DNA of 64,000 nt from Sphingomonas oryzagri (GCF_029906645.1 NZ_JARYGZ010000002.1:310001-374000), one strand, 5' to 3'; positions 27,102 to 38,401 are shown, numbered from the stretch's first letter. The notes: a model not told the origin generated them from the letters alone. Program-made: numbers and translations.

Positions 27102-28864
27102 TAGGCGGACGCCTTGTAGAGCGCATCGAGCCGCGCGCCGTAGCGCGCGCGGATCACGTGGCGGCGGATCTTCATCGAGGGCGTAAGCTCGCTATTCTCG
27201 ATGGTGAAGGCCTCATCCGCCACCAGCACGCGGCGTACCTTCTCGGTGGTGGATAGATCGGCGTTCACCCGGTCCACCGCGGCCTGCAACGCGCGCTGAA
27301 GCGCCTCCGGCCCGGCATCGGGCACCGTCTTCGCCCAATCCGCCTGCCATTCGGGATCGGGCACGACGAGGCCGACCAGATAGGGCCGCCGGTCGCCAGA
27401 CACCATCGCCTGCAGGATTTCGGGCTGGAGCGTCAGCATTCCCTCGACCCGCTGGGGCGCGACATTGTCGCCCTTGTCGTTGACGATGATGTCCTTCTTG
27501 CGATCGGTGATGACCAGCCGCCCCTTGTCGTCGATGTGCCCGATGTCGCCGGTCGAAAGCCAGCCGTCGGGGGACAGAACCCGCGCCGTCTCTGCCGGAT
27601 TCTGCCAATATCCCTTCATCACCAGTTCGCCGCGCACCTGGATCTCGCCATCCTCGGCGATGCGGATCTCGGTATCGGGGAGCGGCGGGCCGACCGTGTC
27701 GAGCTTGATCCCCGCCTTCGGGCGGTTGCAACTGATCACCGGCGCGGCTTCGGTCTGGCCATAGCCCTGCAGCAGCATCAGCCCCAAGGAGGCGAAGAAG
27801 CGCCCGACCTCCGGATTGAGCGGCGCGCCGCCCGAGACCAGCGCCTTCATCCGCCCGCCGAAACGCGCGCGCACCTTCTTGCGGATGGTGGCGGAGAGCA
27901 GCAGGTCCATCGGCCGCTGCCAGAGCTTCGGCCTGTCCGGCATCGCCTCGGCTCGCTGGAGCAGCCATGTCGGCAGCTGCCCCTGCTTCTCGATCGCCTT
28001 GGCGATGCGGGTGCGCAGCACCTCGAACAGGCGCGGCACCACCACCATCAGGGTCGGGCGCACCTCCTCGATATTGGCGGCGAGCTTATCCAGGCCTTCC
28101 GCATAATAGATCTGCCCGCCCAGCCCGACCGGCAGGTGCTGGCCGCCGGTATGCTCGTAGGCGTGGGAGAGCGGCAGGAAAGACAGGAACACCTCGTCCC
28201 CCCAGCCGAAATCCTCCGAGACGACATGCGATGCGCCCGCGACATTGTGGAGGATGGCGCCATGATGCTGCATGACGCCACGCGGCGCGCCGCCGGTGCC
28301 GGACGTGTAGATGATGCAGGCGAGATCGTCGCGTCGGAAGGCCTTCGCGCCTTCCGCACAGGCGCCGACATCCGAAGGGGCATTGGCGAGAGCCTCCCAG
28401 CTGCAGAATTCGAACGCGCCCTGCTGCCCGATCTTCATCGCCTCCATGCCGATGACGAGGTTGACCTGCCCGGCACGCAACACCGCCGGGATCAGTGTCG
28501 CGGCGAGCTTCGCCGTCGATACGATCACCGCTCTGGCGCCGCTGTTCTCGATCACATGCGCGTGATCGCGGGTGGTGTTGCTGGTGTAGGCCGGCACCGT
28601 GACGCAGCCCGCCGCCATGATCGCATAATCGGCGATGCACCATTCCGGCCGGTTCTCGGCGACAAGCAGCACCCGGTCGCCGGGTTGCAGCCCCTTGTCC
28701 CGCAGCGCCTGCGCCAGCGCCGCGACCTGGCGGCCCGCCTCCCGCCAGCTCGTCGGGGTCCAGGCGCCGTCCTGCTTGCGCCAGAGAAACGGCGCATCGC
28801 CCTTCTCCGCGACGCGCACGAAGAACATGGTGACGAGATTGGGGAAATGTTCGAGCAGACGCAT
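27098..28864 (-). CDS. Long-chain acyl-CoA synthetase (AMP-forming)
   Basis: A 588-aa ANL superfamily enzyme that activates fatty acids to acyl-CoA with ATP. Motifs are the P-loop YTSGTGGAPRGVM, the LPLSHAYEHTGG segment, YGQTEAAP, the hinge-side GWLSTGDIGHID, and DRKKDIIVNDKGDNVAP. It is of the FAA1/FadD15 type (with the long insertion before YGQTE) rather than FadD. GGAGGAGAGG precedes the ATG at 28864. It is divergent from ggt; the 178 bp between them hold the promoters of both. Confidence 0.92.
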   Translation of the reverse strand: MRLLEHFPNLVTMFFVRVAEKGDAPFLWRKQDGAWTPTSWREAGRQVAALAQALRDKGLQPGDRVLLVAENRPEWCIADYAIMAAGCVTVPAYTSNTTRDHAHVIENSGARAVIVSTAKLAATLIPAVLRAGQVNLVIGMEAMKIGQQGAFEFCSWEALANAPSDVGACAEGAKAFRRDDLACIIYTSGTGGAPRGVMQHHGAILHNVAGASHVVSEDFGWGDEVFLSFLPLSHAYEHTGGQHLPVGLGGQIYYAEGLDKLAANIEEVRPTLMVVVPRLFEVLRTRIAKAIEKQGQLPTWLLQRAEAMPDRPKLWQRPMDLLLSATIRKKVRARFGGRMKALVSGGAPLNPEVGRFFASLGLMLLQGYGQTEAAPVISCNRPKAGIKLDTVGPPLPDTEIRIAEDGEIQVRGELVMKGYWQNPAETARVLSPDGWLSTGDIGHIDDKGRLVITDRKKDIIVNDKGDNVAPQRVEGMLTLQPEILQAMVSGDRRPYLVGLVVPDPEWQADWAKTVPDAGPEALQRALQAAVDRVNADLSTTEKVRRVLVADEAFTIENSELTPSMKIRRHVIRARYGARLDALYKASAY

Positions 28865-29042
28865 GACCTCTCCTCCGCCGATCCGGGTGCCGGCGGTTTC
28901 ATGACGCTACGGTTTCCGTCGCCTGACCGTGAAGCGCAACCCCTTGCCACCGCGATAATCGGTTGCCGCGTGCCACTGGCATGGACGATCCCGACCCGCG
29001 CGGTTATCGATCCGTGCGGCGTAACGATGAGGAGTTCGAGCG

Positions 29043-30797
29043 ATGATCCCAACCGGCCGTAAGGTCAGCCGGCTTCTGGCAGGCCTCCTCGCCGTCTCGC
29101 TCGCTTCCTGCACGACGACGGCGCCGCAGCAGAGTGCCGTCGCGCCGACGACGCCCCCGGCGCCGACAGAACAGCCGCGCATCTTCGTCGCCGCCGCCAA
29201 TCCGCTGGCCGTCGAGACCGGCCTCGCCACGATGCGCCGGGGCGGCAGCGCCATCGACGCCGCGATTGCGATGCAGGCGATGCTGGCGCTGGTCGAGCCG
29301 CAAAGCTCCAGCGTCGCCGGCGGTTCGTTCATGACGTATCTCGACGCCGCGAGCGGCAGGATCACCGTCTATGACGGCCGCGAGGAAGCGCCGGCCGGGG
29401 CCGATCCCGGCATGTTCCTCGGCCCCGACGGCAAGCCGATGCCTTTCTCCCAGGCGGTACTGAGCGGTCGCGCCACAGGCGTGCCGGGCGTACTCAAGAT
29501 GCTGGCGCTCGCCCATGACGAGCATGGCAAGCTGCCGTGGAAGGACCTGTTCGGCGACGCGGTGAAGACCGCGACAGAAGGCTTCATCGTCTCGCCCCGC
29601 CTCGCCCGCATGATCCACGGCGATTATACGGAGAACAGCGCGCCGGACGTGAAGCGCTATTTCTCCAAGCCCGATGGCACGCTGCTCAACGCGGGCGACC
29701 GTCTCGCCAACCTGCCTTACGCGGACTTCCTCCGCCGTCTCGCGGCCCAGGGCACCGACGCGCTCTATACCGGGCCGACCGCCGCGAAGTTGGTTGCGCG
29801 GACCCATGACGGCCCGCTGCCCGGCACGATGACGCTCGCCGACCTCGCCGCCTACCATCCGGTCGAGCGCGAGGCGATCTGCCGGCCGTACCGGGCCTAC
29901 AAGGTCTGCGTGCCGCCGCCGCCGTCCAGCGGCGCGGCTCTGCTCGAGTTGCTCGGCATCCTGTCGCATACCGACATCGACAAGCGCGGCCCCAACGATC
30001 CGCAGGCCTGGTTCGAGTTCGCCGAGGCGAGCCGCCTGATGTACGCCGACCGCAACCGCTATTTCGGCGACCCCAAGTTCGTCTCCGTTCCGATCCAGGG
30101 TCTGCTCGATCCCGCCTACATCGCCGAGCGCGCCAAGCTGATCGGTCCCGATGCCGCCGTGCCGCCGCCCGAGGCAGGGCATCCGGCGGGCGCGCAGGTG
30201 GCGGGCATCGACCATACGATCGACCCGACCGGCACCTCGCACATCATCATCCGCGACGCCGCCGGCAACGTCGTGTCGATGACGACGACGGTGGAATCGA
30301 TCTTCGGCACCGGCCGGATGGTCGATGGCTTCTTCCTCAACAACCAGCTCACCGACTTCGACTTCGCGCCGAAGGATGCGACGGGGCGGCCGGTCGCCAA
30401 CGCGGTGGCTCCCCGCAAGCGCCCGCGTTCGTCGATGACGCCGCTGATCATGCTCGACAAGGGCGGGCACTTCGCGGGCGCGCTGGGATCGGCGGGTGGC
30501 AGCGCGATCCTCGCTTATGTCGGCAAGTCGATGGTCGGCGCAGTCGACTGGCACATGCCGATGCAGGACGCCATCGCACTCCCCAACCTGATCGCGACCG
30601 GCCCGAATTTCTGGGGCGAGGTGGACAAGTTCCCGCCGGACGTCGTGAACGCGCTCGCCGCGCGCGGCGTGACGCTGCGCCCCGGACAGGGTGAGGATTC
30701 GGGCATCCAGGGCGTAATCGTGCGCGACGGCAAGTTCGACGGCGGCTACGATCCGAGGCGCGAGGGCCGCGCGATCACGGATTCGGTGGCGCCCTAA
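29043..30797 (+). CDS. ggt: Gamma-glutamyltransferase (lipoprotein)
   Basis: A 584-aa autoprocessing enzyme that cleaves or transfers the gamma-glutamyl group of glutathione in the periplasm. The lipobox is SLASC. The large subunit has MRRGGSAIDAAIAMQAMLAL; the small subunit begins at the nucleophile Thr398 in GTSHIIIRD (family TTH/TSH), followed by GNVVSMTTTVESIFG. The GSAGGSAI stretch corresponds to the oxyanion GG. GAGGAG precedes the ATG at 29043. It ends with a 4-bp overlap of the pyrD stop. Confidence 0.94.
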   Translation: MIPTGRKVSRLLAGLLAVSLASCTTTAPQQSAVAPTTPPAPTEQPRIFVAAANPLAVETGLATMRRGGSAIDAAIAMQAMLALVEPQSSSVAGGSFMTYLDAASGRITVYDGREEAPAGADPGMFLGPDGKPMPFSQAVLSGRATGVPGVLKMLALAHDEHGKLPWKDLFGDAVKTATEGFIVSPRLARMIHGDYTENSAPDVKRYFSKPDGTLLNAGDRLANLPYADFLRRLAAQGTDALYTGPTAAKLVARTHDGPLPGTMTLADLAAYHPVEREAICRPYRAYKVCVPPPPSSGAALLELLGILSHTDIDKRGPNDPQAWFEFAEASRLMYADRNRYFGDPKFVSVPIQGLLDPAYIAERAKLIGPDAAVPPPEAGHPAGAQVAGIDHTIDPTGTSHIIIRDAAGNVVSMTTTVESIFGTGRMVDGFFLNNQLTDFDFAPKDATGRPVANAVAPRKRPRSSMTPLIMLDKGGHFAGALGSAGGSAILAYVGKSMVGAVDWHMPMQDAIALPNLIATGPNFWGEVDKFPPDVVNALAARGVTLRPGQGEDSGIQGVIVRDGKFDGGYDPRREGRAITDSVAP

Positions 30798-31816
30798 CCC
30801 ACCGCCTCCGCCAGCGTCTTGAAGCCATCCCGTTCCAGCAGCGGGACCAGCCCCCTGGCGATCCGCTTCGCCAGACCCGGCCCTTCGTAGACCAGCGCCG
30901 AATAGAGCTGGACGAGGCTGGCACCGGCACGGATGCGCGCATAGGCGTCCGCCGCCGATCCGATCCCGCCGGCGGCAATCAGCGGTACTTGGCCGCCCGT
31001 CGCGTGGCGGAACTCGCGCAGCTTGGCGAGCGCCAGCGGGCGCAGCGGCTCGCCCGAAAGGCCGCCCTGCTCCTCCGCGAATCTGGAAGAGAGCGGCGGG
31101 CGGGAGATCGTCGTATTGGAGACGATCAGTGCGTCCACCTTGCGATCGATCACCACGCGGGAGATCGCATCGATATCCACCGCCTCCAGATCGGGTGCGA
31201 CCTTGAGGAATACCGGCGGCCCCGCTTCGCCCTTCGCTTCCATGACGCCGGCCAGCAGTTCGTCCAACGCCGCCGCCTCCTGCAGCGCGCGCAGGCCAGG
31301 CGTGTTTGGGGATGAGATGTTGATCGTCAGATAGTCGGCCACCGGTGCCATCATCCGCACGCCCGCCGCATAATCGGCGATGCGATCGGCGGCATCCTTG
31401 TTGGCGCCGACGTTGACGCCGACGATCCCCTGCCGCCTGCGCCCGGCCAGCCGCGCGAAGGCCTCCGCCTGCCCGCCGTTGTTGAAGCCCATGCGGTTGA
31501 TCACGGCGTGGTCCTCGACCAGCCGGAACAGGCGCGGCTGCGGGTTGCCCTGCTGCGGCTTGGGCGTCAGCGTCCCCACCTCGACGAAACCGAAGCCCAG
31601 CCCCAGCATCGCGTCCGGCACCCGAGCATCCTTGTCGTAGCCCGCCGCGAGGCCGACCGGCGACGGGAAGCGCAGCCCCGCCACCTCCGTTGCCAGCCTC
31701 GGATCGAAGGCGGGCACCTTGCGCTTCGGCGCCATCTCCAGCGCGGACAGCGAAAGCAGGTGCGCGCGCTCCGCCTCGAAGCGGAAGACGAGCGGGCGGA
31801 GAAGGGGGTAGAGCAT
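30794..31816 (-). CDS. pyrD: Dihydroorotate dehydrogenase (quinone), class 2
   Basis: A 340-aa FMN enzyme of the inner membrane that oxidises dihydroorotate to orotate with ubiquinone in pyrimidine synthesis. It has the class 2 N-terminal helix (MLYPLLRPLVFRFEAERAH), GLAAGYDKDARVPDA, FVEVGTLTPKPQQGNPQPR, and the catalytic Ser in INISSPNTPGLR. The C terminus contains GGIGSAADAYARIRAGASLVQ split by a strand that binds FMN. A palindromic element lies 42 bp upstream of its start. Confidence 0.95.
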   Translation of the reverse strand: MLYPLLRPLVFRFEAERAHLLSLSALEMAPKRKVPAFDPRLATEVAGLRFPSPVGLAAGYDKDARVPDAMLGLGFGFVEVGTLTPKPQQGNPQPRLFRLVEDHAVINRMGFNNGGQAEAFARLAGRRRQGIVGVNVGANKDAADRIADYAAGVRMMAPVADYLTINISSPNTPGLRALQEAAALDELLAGVMEAKGEAGPPVFLKVAPDLEAVDIDAISRVVIDRKVDALIVSNTTISRPPLSSRFAEEQGGLSGEPLRPLALAKLREFRHATGGQVPLIAAGGIGSAADAYARIRAGASLVQLYSALVYEGPGLAKRIARGLVPLLERDGFKTLAEAVG

Positions 31817-31857
31817 GAGCCCAGCTAGTGTTAATGGCGTGCCCTGTCACCTCTTCT

Positions 31858-31958
31858 CCCCTCCCAGAAAGGGAGGGGTCGGGGGTGGGTTCGCTCGGGG
31901 CGGGCGCAACCGGATACGGAGGCGAACCCACCCCAAACCCCTCCCTTTCTGGGAGGGG
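31858..31958. repeat. Palindromic element A (37-bp inverted repeat)
   Basis: Arms 31858-31894 and 31922-31958 match in 35 of 37 positions as an inverted repeat, with a 27-bp spacer. Each arm holds its own hairpin (CCCTCCC AGAAA GGGAGGG). It resembles the extragenic repeats often seen in Sphingomonas and lies in the gap between pyrD and the SUF regulator. Confidence 0.85.
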
Positions 31959-31998
31959 CTTATACCCCTTGACCCAGCCCCTCCCCGCGCCCACATGG

Positions 31999-32025
31999 CA
32001 ATTCGGATCGAATCAGTCTGAATTG
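31999..32025. promoter_or_regulatory. Inverted repeat upstream of the SUF regulator (possible operator)
   Basis: CAATTCGGA at 31999-32007 and TCTGAATTG at 32017-32025 form an inverted repeat with 8 of 9 matching positions around a 9-bp spacer, 38 bp before the regulator start. Rrf2 regulators commonly bind such AT-rich dyads and repress their own operon. That this one is the operator is an inference. Confidence 0.4.
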
Positions 32026-32062
32026 AGAACGGATCGCAAGAAGACATGCGCCGGAACCGGAT

Positions 32063-32593
32063 ATGAGACTCTCCAGCCTCGCCGACTATGCCGTCGTCAT
32101 GATGGCCGCCGCCGCGCGGCATTGCCCGCATGCGCGCCTGTCCGCAACGATCCTCGCCGCCGAGACCGGCGTGCCGCTGCCCACCGCGCAGAAGCTGGCG
32201 GGCAAGCTCGCCGCCGCCGGCCTGCTGGAGACGCAGCGTGGCGCCGCCGGCGGCTTCGTACTGGCGAAGTCGTGCGAGACGATCACGCTGGCCGATATCG
32301 TTGAAGCGGTCGAAGGCCCGATCGCGCTCACTGCCTGTGTCGAGGAGGCCAAGCATGACTGCGCGCTCGAAAGCGCCTGCAAGGTCCGCCCGCACTGGGG
32401 CGTCGTCAACGAGGCGGTGCGCGGCGCGTTTGCCGGTGTCAGTCTTTCCAGCCTCGCCGCTTCTCCACCCGTTCGTCCTGAGCCTGTTGAAGGACGTGCC
32501 GCAGTCGAAGCGCTTGGAGCACGTGCTTCGACAAGCTCAGCACGAATGGGGGATAAGGCATCCCCGGAATTGAACTCGATGAGTGTCGCTTAA
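32063..32593 (+). CDS. SUF operon regulator, Rrf2 (IscR-like) family
   Basis: A 176-aa Rrf2 protein with an N-terminal winged helix ([18 protein letters not shown], then [20 protein letters not shown]) and a Cys cluster [18 protein letters not shown] that can bind an Fe-S cluster and so sense cluster status. Alphaproteobacterial SUF regulators of this type are usually about 135-150 aa. Here residues from about 136 onward are encoded by a palindromic repeat (element B), giving a tail with PEPVEG and [12 protein letters not shown]. It is followed directly by sufB (1-bp gap). Confidence 0.9.
   Translation: MRLSSLADYAVVMMAAAARHCPHARLSATILAAETGVPLPTAQKLAGKLAAAGLLETQRGAAGGFVLAKSCETITLADIVEAVEGPIALTACVEEAKHDCALESACKVRPHWGVVNEAVRGAFAGVSLSSLAASPPVRPEPVEGRAAVEALGARASTSSARMGDKASPELNSMSVA
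32468..32550. repeat. Palindromic element B inside the regulator 3' end
   Basis: Arms 32468-32495 and 32523-32550 match in 23 of 28 positions as an inverted repeat, with a 27-bp spacer. The core GTTCGTCCTGAGCCTG / CAAGCTCAGCACGAA is a common sphingomonad repeat type related to elements E1 and E2. Here it is read in frame as the C-terminal tail of the SUF regulator. Confidence 0.8.
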
Positions 32594-32594
32594 A

Positions 32595-34084
<1,490 letters not shown>

Positions 34085-34088
<4 letters not shown>

Positions 34089-34484
34089 GCGCAACTCCGA
34101 ATTTTGTCGATGATGCTGCCGATTTCCTGATCAGCACTACTGACGGCTCACCGAGCGAAAGGTCGCAACGGATCGCTGATTTTTATGAGTTTGCAGAAGC
34201 CCTTGCCTACAAAGCTGGCGCGGCCGGTTTTGTTGATCTCGCAGAACGAGGAACGCCGATTGCTATGGCTCGCGCGGTTGAGATGTCGCGGTCATGCTAT
34301 CTAGAAGCTCACGCCGAAAAAGCTGACGATACTGGCGTAATCGCTGCCGCGCATTTGATGGCGTTCAATCTTGTCCGAGGATTGGAGCAAGCGCCGGAAG
34401 CCAAGAAGGTCGCTGAAATGGCAGCTTACTTATTTTCTCAAGAAACAGCTTATCGCCGCCTCTCCGGAAAGCAGACCTCCTCTA

Positions 34485-34498
<14 letters not shown>
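34085..34498 (+). CDS. Orphan protein inserted between sufB and sufC
   Basis: A 137-aa, mostly helical soluble protein with no signal peptide and no domain I can name. It begins [20 protein letters not shown] and has several short helices (e.g. [20 protein letters not shown]). Two of its lines of DNA count at about 52-55 percent G+C, against about 73 percent in the end of sufB, and it uses A/T-ending codons freely. It overlaps sufB by 4 nt and sufC by 14 nt, so it is translated as part of the operon. SufB and SufC are normally adjacent; this looks like an acquired gene. Confidence 0.72.
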
Positions 34499-35326
<828 letters not shown>

Positions 35327-35330
<4 letters not shown>

Positions 35331-35494
35331 GCGCGGTGCTGAAAATCCTCCCCCGGCGGGGGAGGGGGACCGCTCGCGCAGCGAGTGGTGGAGGGGTAGC
35401 TCTCCGTATGGCGAATGGTTTGCCCAGCCGTGACCTACCCCTCCGTCACGCCTTCGGCGCGCCACCTCCCCCTCCGGGGGAGGATTTCCGATGA
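35327..35494 (+). CDS. 55-aa frame made mostly of palindromic element D
   Basis: An open frame starting at an ATG that overlaps the sufC stop (ATGA at 35327-35330) and ending at a TGA that overlaps the sufD start (ATGA at 35491-35494). Nearly all of it is element D, giving an Arg/Pro/Gly-rich product (MSAVLKILPRR at the start, PPPPPGEDFR at the end). It is more likely a by-product of the insertion that keeps translation coupling than a functional protein. Confidence 0.3.
35343..35487. repeat. Palindromic element D between sufC and sufD
   Basis: A long imperfect inverted repeat: left arm from 35343 (AAATCCTCCCCCGG) to 35399 and right arm from 35435 to 35487 (ending CCGGGGGAGGATTT), with a 35-bp spacer. 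The ends match almost exactly and the inner parts diverge. The type is common in Sphingomonas intergenic regions. Confidence 0.85.
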
Positions 35495-36216
35495 GCACGC
35501 TCCCCACCCGGCGCGACGAGGCGTGGCGCTATTCCGATCTGGAGGCGGCGGCGGCCGTGTGGCCGGTGGCGACGCGCACCCACGTCGTCGCGCCGGGCGA
35601 GACTTTGGTGCTGCCGATCCTGATCGACGGCGATGCCGAGAGCGTCGGCATCGAGGACCATGCGATCGAGGTCGGCGCGGGCGCGCGGGTCGAGGCGCAG
35701 GTGGCGGTGACGGGCGGCAGGCTCGGCCGGGTGTCGCTCGCGGTGAAGCTGGGCGAGGGCGCGCATCTGTCGCTGGCCGGCGTGATCGTCGGCGGGGGCA
35801 GCGAGACTCACGAGATCGTCACCCACGTCACCCATGCCGAGCCCGACGCCACCAGCGAGCAGACGGTGCGCATCATCCTCGGCGGGCAGGCGACCGGCTC
35901 CTATCTCGGCAAGGTCGCGGTCGCGCGCGGCGCGCAGGGGACGGACGCGGTGCAGTCGGCCAAGGCGATGCTGCTGAACCGCACCGCGACCGCCAATTTG
36001 AAGCCCGAGCTGGAAATCTACGCCGACGATGTGAAGTGCGCGCACGGTGCCACGGTCGGTGAACTGGACGCGCAGGCGCTCTTCTACTTGGCTTCGCGCG
36101 GCATCGCCCCGGCCGAGGCCAAGACGTTGCTGCTGCGCGCCTTCGTCGGCGGGTTGTTCGAGGAGAACAGCGATTTCGCCACCGCGATCGACCGGGCGCT
36201 GGAGCGCGTGCTGTGA
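35491..36216 (+). CDS. sufD: Fe-S cluster assembly protein SufD
   Basis: A 241-aa partner of SufB in the scaffold complex. The start TLPTRRDEAWRYSDLEA and the conserved C-terminal block DVKCAHGATVGELDAQALFY followed by LASRGIAPAEAKTLLLRAF are diagnostic. It is short compared with E. coli SufD (about 423 aa), which is usual in sphingomonads. It overlaps sufS (GTGA at 36213-36216). Confidence 0.93.
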   Translation: MSTLPTRRDEAWRYSDLEAAAAVWPVATRTHVVAPGETLVLPILIDGDAESVGIEDHAIEVGAGARVEAQVAVTGGRLGRVSLAVKLGEGAHLSLAGVIVGGGSETHEIVTHVTHAEPDATSEQTVRIILGGQATGSYLGKVAVARGAQGTDAVQSAKAMLLNRTATANLKPELEIYADDVKCAHGATVGELDAQALFYLASRGIAPAEAKTLLLRAFVGGLFEENSDFATAIDRALERVL

Positions 36217-37427
36217 GCGTGATGGTGTCCGACAAGCCGCTCGATCGCGTTGCGGATTTCCCGGCGATCCCCTCCGGCTGGGCCTATCTCGACACCGCCG
36301 CGACCGCGCAGAAGCCGACGCCCGTCGTCGACGCCATCGACCGCGCCTATCGCGAGACCTACGCCACCGTGCATCGCGGCGTGTACCAGCGCTCCGCCGA
36401 CATGACGCTCGCCTACGAGGCGGCGCGGCGGCGGGTGGCGCAGTTCATCGGCGCGGCCTCCGACAAGGAAGTGGTGTTCGTGCGCGGCGCCACCGAGGCG
36501 ATCAACCTCGTCGCGCAGAGCTGGGGCCTCACTCACCTCAAGCCCGGCGACCGCATCCTGCTCTCGACGCTGGAGCATCACAGCAACATCGTGCCGTGGC
36601 AGCTGATCCGCGAGCGGACCGGCCTCATCATCGACGTCTGCCCGCTGACCGAGGACGGCCGCATCGATCTCGATGCCGTCGAGGCGATGCTGACGCCGCA
36701 GCACAAACTGGTGGCGCTGGCGCACGTCTCGAACGTGCTGGGCTCGGTGCTGGACGTGAAGCGCGCCGCCGATCTGGCGCGTGCGGTGGGCGCGAAGATC
36801 CTGATCGACGGCTGCCAGGCGGTGCCGCGCCTGCCTGTGGACGTGCAGGCGCTCGGCGTCGATTTCTACGCCTTTTCCGGCCACAAACTCTACGGGCCGA
36901 CCGGCATCGGCGTGCTGTGGGCGCGCTCGGAAATCCTCGATTCCATGCCGCCGTGGCAGGGCGGCGGATCGATGATCGACAAGGTCACGTTCGAACAGAC
37001 CACCTACCTCCCCGCTCCCGCCCGCTTCGAGGCGGGGACGCCGCACATCGTCGGCGTTGTCGGCCTCCATGCCGCCATCGATTATGTCGAGAGCATCGGG
37101 CTGGAGGCGATCCACGCCCACGAAACCGCTCTGGTGGCGGAGACACGCGCGGCGCTGGCGGGCATCAACTCGGTGCGGGTGTTCGGGCCGGAGGATTCGG
37201 CCGGGATCGTCAGCTTCGCGATCGAAGGGGTTCATCCCCACGACATCGGCACCATATTGGACGAGAGCCGGGTGGCGATCCGGGCGGGGCATCATTGCGC
37301 GCAGCCGCTGATGGCGGCGCTGGGCGTCGATGCGACCGCGCGGGCGAGCTTCGGCGTCTACAATGGCCCTGCCGACGTGCAGGCGCTGGTCGAGGGCATC
37401 GAGCGTGTTACGCGGATTTTTGGCTAG
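36213..37427 (+). CDS. sufS: Cysteine desulfurase SufS
   Basis: A 404-aa PLP enzyme that takes sulfur from cysteine for cluster assembly. The PLP lysine is Lys225 in FSGHKLYGPTGIG; the active-site Cys is Cys362 in RAGHHCAQPLM. Other landmarks are LEHHSNIVPWQ and AHVSNVLGS. The GTG at 36213 overlaps the sufD stop; an ATG three codons later (36222) is an alternative. No sufE or sufU gene is visible in the operon. Confidence 0.95.
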   Translation: MSVMVSDKPLDRVADFPAIPSGWAYLDTAATAQKPTPVVDAIDRAYRETYATVHRGVYQRSADMTLAYEAARRRVAQFIGAASDKEVVFVRGATEAINLVAQSWGLTHLKPGDRILLSTLEHHSNIVPWQLIRERTGLIIDVCPLTEDGRIDLDAVEAMLTPQHKLVALAHVSNVLGSVLDVKRAADLARAVGAKILIDGCQAVPRLPVDVQALGVDFYAFSGHKLYGPTGIGVLWARSEILDSMPPWQGGGSMIDKVTFEQTTYLPAPARFEAGTPHIVGVVGLHAAIDYVESIGLEAIHAHETALVAETRAALAGINSVRVFGPEDSAGIVSFAIEGVHPHDIGTILDESRVAIRAGHHCAQPLMAALGVDATARASFGVYNGPADVQALVEGIERVTRIFG

Positions 37428-37437
37428 GTTTCGGAAG

Positions 37438-37926
37438 ATGAGCGACAGCGAGATCAGGGTCGAGGAAGTGGCGGCGGCGCCGGACAAGCCGGAGCGGCCG
37501 CGTCTCGATGACAGCGACGTGCGCGCCAACGGCAGCGAGATGGTGAAGCGCGCGGTCGATTATCTCGACGGCTTCTACAATCCGAAGCCCGCCGTCGCGG
37601 CGTCGGCGGAGGACGAACAGCCGGGCGGCGCGCTCTACGAGGCGGTGATCGAAGGGCTGAAGGACATTTACGACCCCGAAATCCCGGTGAACATCTACGA
37701 TCTCGGCCTGATCTACGGGCTGGAGATCGCCGGCGGCCATGCCGTCGTGACGATGACGCTCACCACCCCGCACTGCCCGGTCGCGGAATCGATGCCCGGC
37801 GAGGTCGAGATGCGCGTCGGTGCCGTGCCGGGCGTCGGATCGGCCGAGGTCAATCTCGTCTGGGATCCGCCATGGGATCCGCAGAAGATGTCCGACGAGG
37901 CCAAGCTCGAACTGGGGATGCTGTGA
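37438..37926 (+). CDS. sufT: SUF-associated DUF59/MIP18 protein (SufT-like)
   Basis: A 162-aa protein of the DUF59 family, which helps mature Fe-S proteins. The domain is the second half: LYEAVIEGLKDIYDPEIPVN, then TLTTPHCPVAESMPGEVE, where the Cys may handle clusters, and NLVWDPPWDPQKMSDEAK. The N-terminal 65 residues are an acidic, less conserved extension. It is 10 bp after sufS, and its stop touches the next start (TGATG). Confidence 0.88.
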   Translation: MSDSEIRVEEVAAAPDKPERPRLDDSDVRANGSEMVKRAVDYLDGFYNPKPAVAASAEDEQPGGALYEAVIEGLKDIYDPEIPVNIYDLGLIYGLEIAGGHAVVTMTLTTPHCPVAESMPGEVEMRVGAVPGVGSAEVNLVWDPPWDPQKMSDEAKLELGML

Positions 37927-38282
37927 TGACCACCACCACACGCCGCCCCCGCCCCGCCGCGCTGACGCTCACCCGGTCGGCCGAGGCGCGGATCGCCGAA
38001 CTGATGGCCAAGGCCCCCGAAGGCGCGATCGGCGTCAAGCTCTCGACCCCGCGCCGGGGCTGTTCGGGACTCGCTTATTCGGTCGATTACGTCGCGCAAG
38101 CCGATCCGATGGACGAGCGGATCGAGACGCCCGGCGGCACCTTCTTCGTCGATGGCGGATCAGTACTCTACCTGATCGGATCGACGATGAACTGGGTGGA
38201 AGACGATTTCACCGCCGGCTTCGTGTTCGAGAACCCCAACGCCAAGGGCAGCTGCGGCTGCGGCGAAAGCTTCATGGTCTAA
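37926..38282 (+). CDS. sufA: HesB/IscA family Fe-S assembly protein (SufA-like)
   Basis: A 118-aa A-type carrier that passes Fe-S clusters to target proteins. Its three Cys ligands are in RRGCSGLAYSVD and the C-terminal CGCGESF. The FENPNAKGSCGCGESF ending is the family standard. It is the last gene of the SUF operon, followed by palindromic element E1. Confidence 0.93.
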   Translation: MTTTTRRPRPAALTLTRSAEARIAELMAKAPEGAIGVKLSTPRRGCSGLAYSVDYVAQADPMDERIETPGGTFFVDGGSVLYLIGSTMNWVEDDFTAGFVFENPNAKGSCGCGESFMV

Positions 38283-38292
38283 GTACCCAAAT

Positions 38293-38361
38293 CCGTTCGG
38301 CCTGAGCGCAGTCGAAGGCCATGCGCTACGGCTGCACTTCGACTTCGCTCAGTGCGAACGG
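38293..38361. repeat. Palindromic element E1
   Basis: A 69-bp inverted repeat with arms CCGTTCGGCCTGAGCGCAGT... and ...CGCTCAGTGCGAACGG, located between sufA and the nucleotidase gene. It is nearly identical to element E2 at 40666-40738, in the same orientation; only the centre differs. Confidence 0.85.
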
Positions 38362-38401
38362 GGGTGGATTGTGGAGCGGGCAAAGGCTAACGCCGCGCCC
38401 G

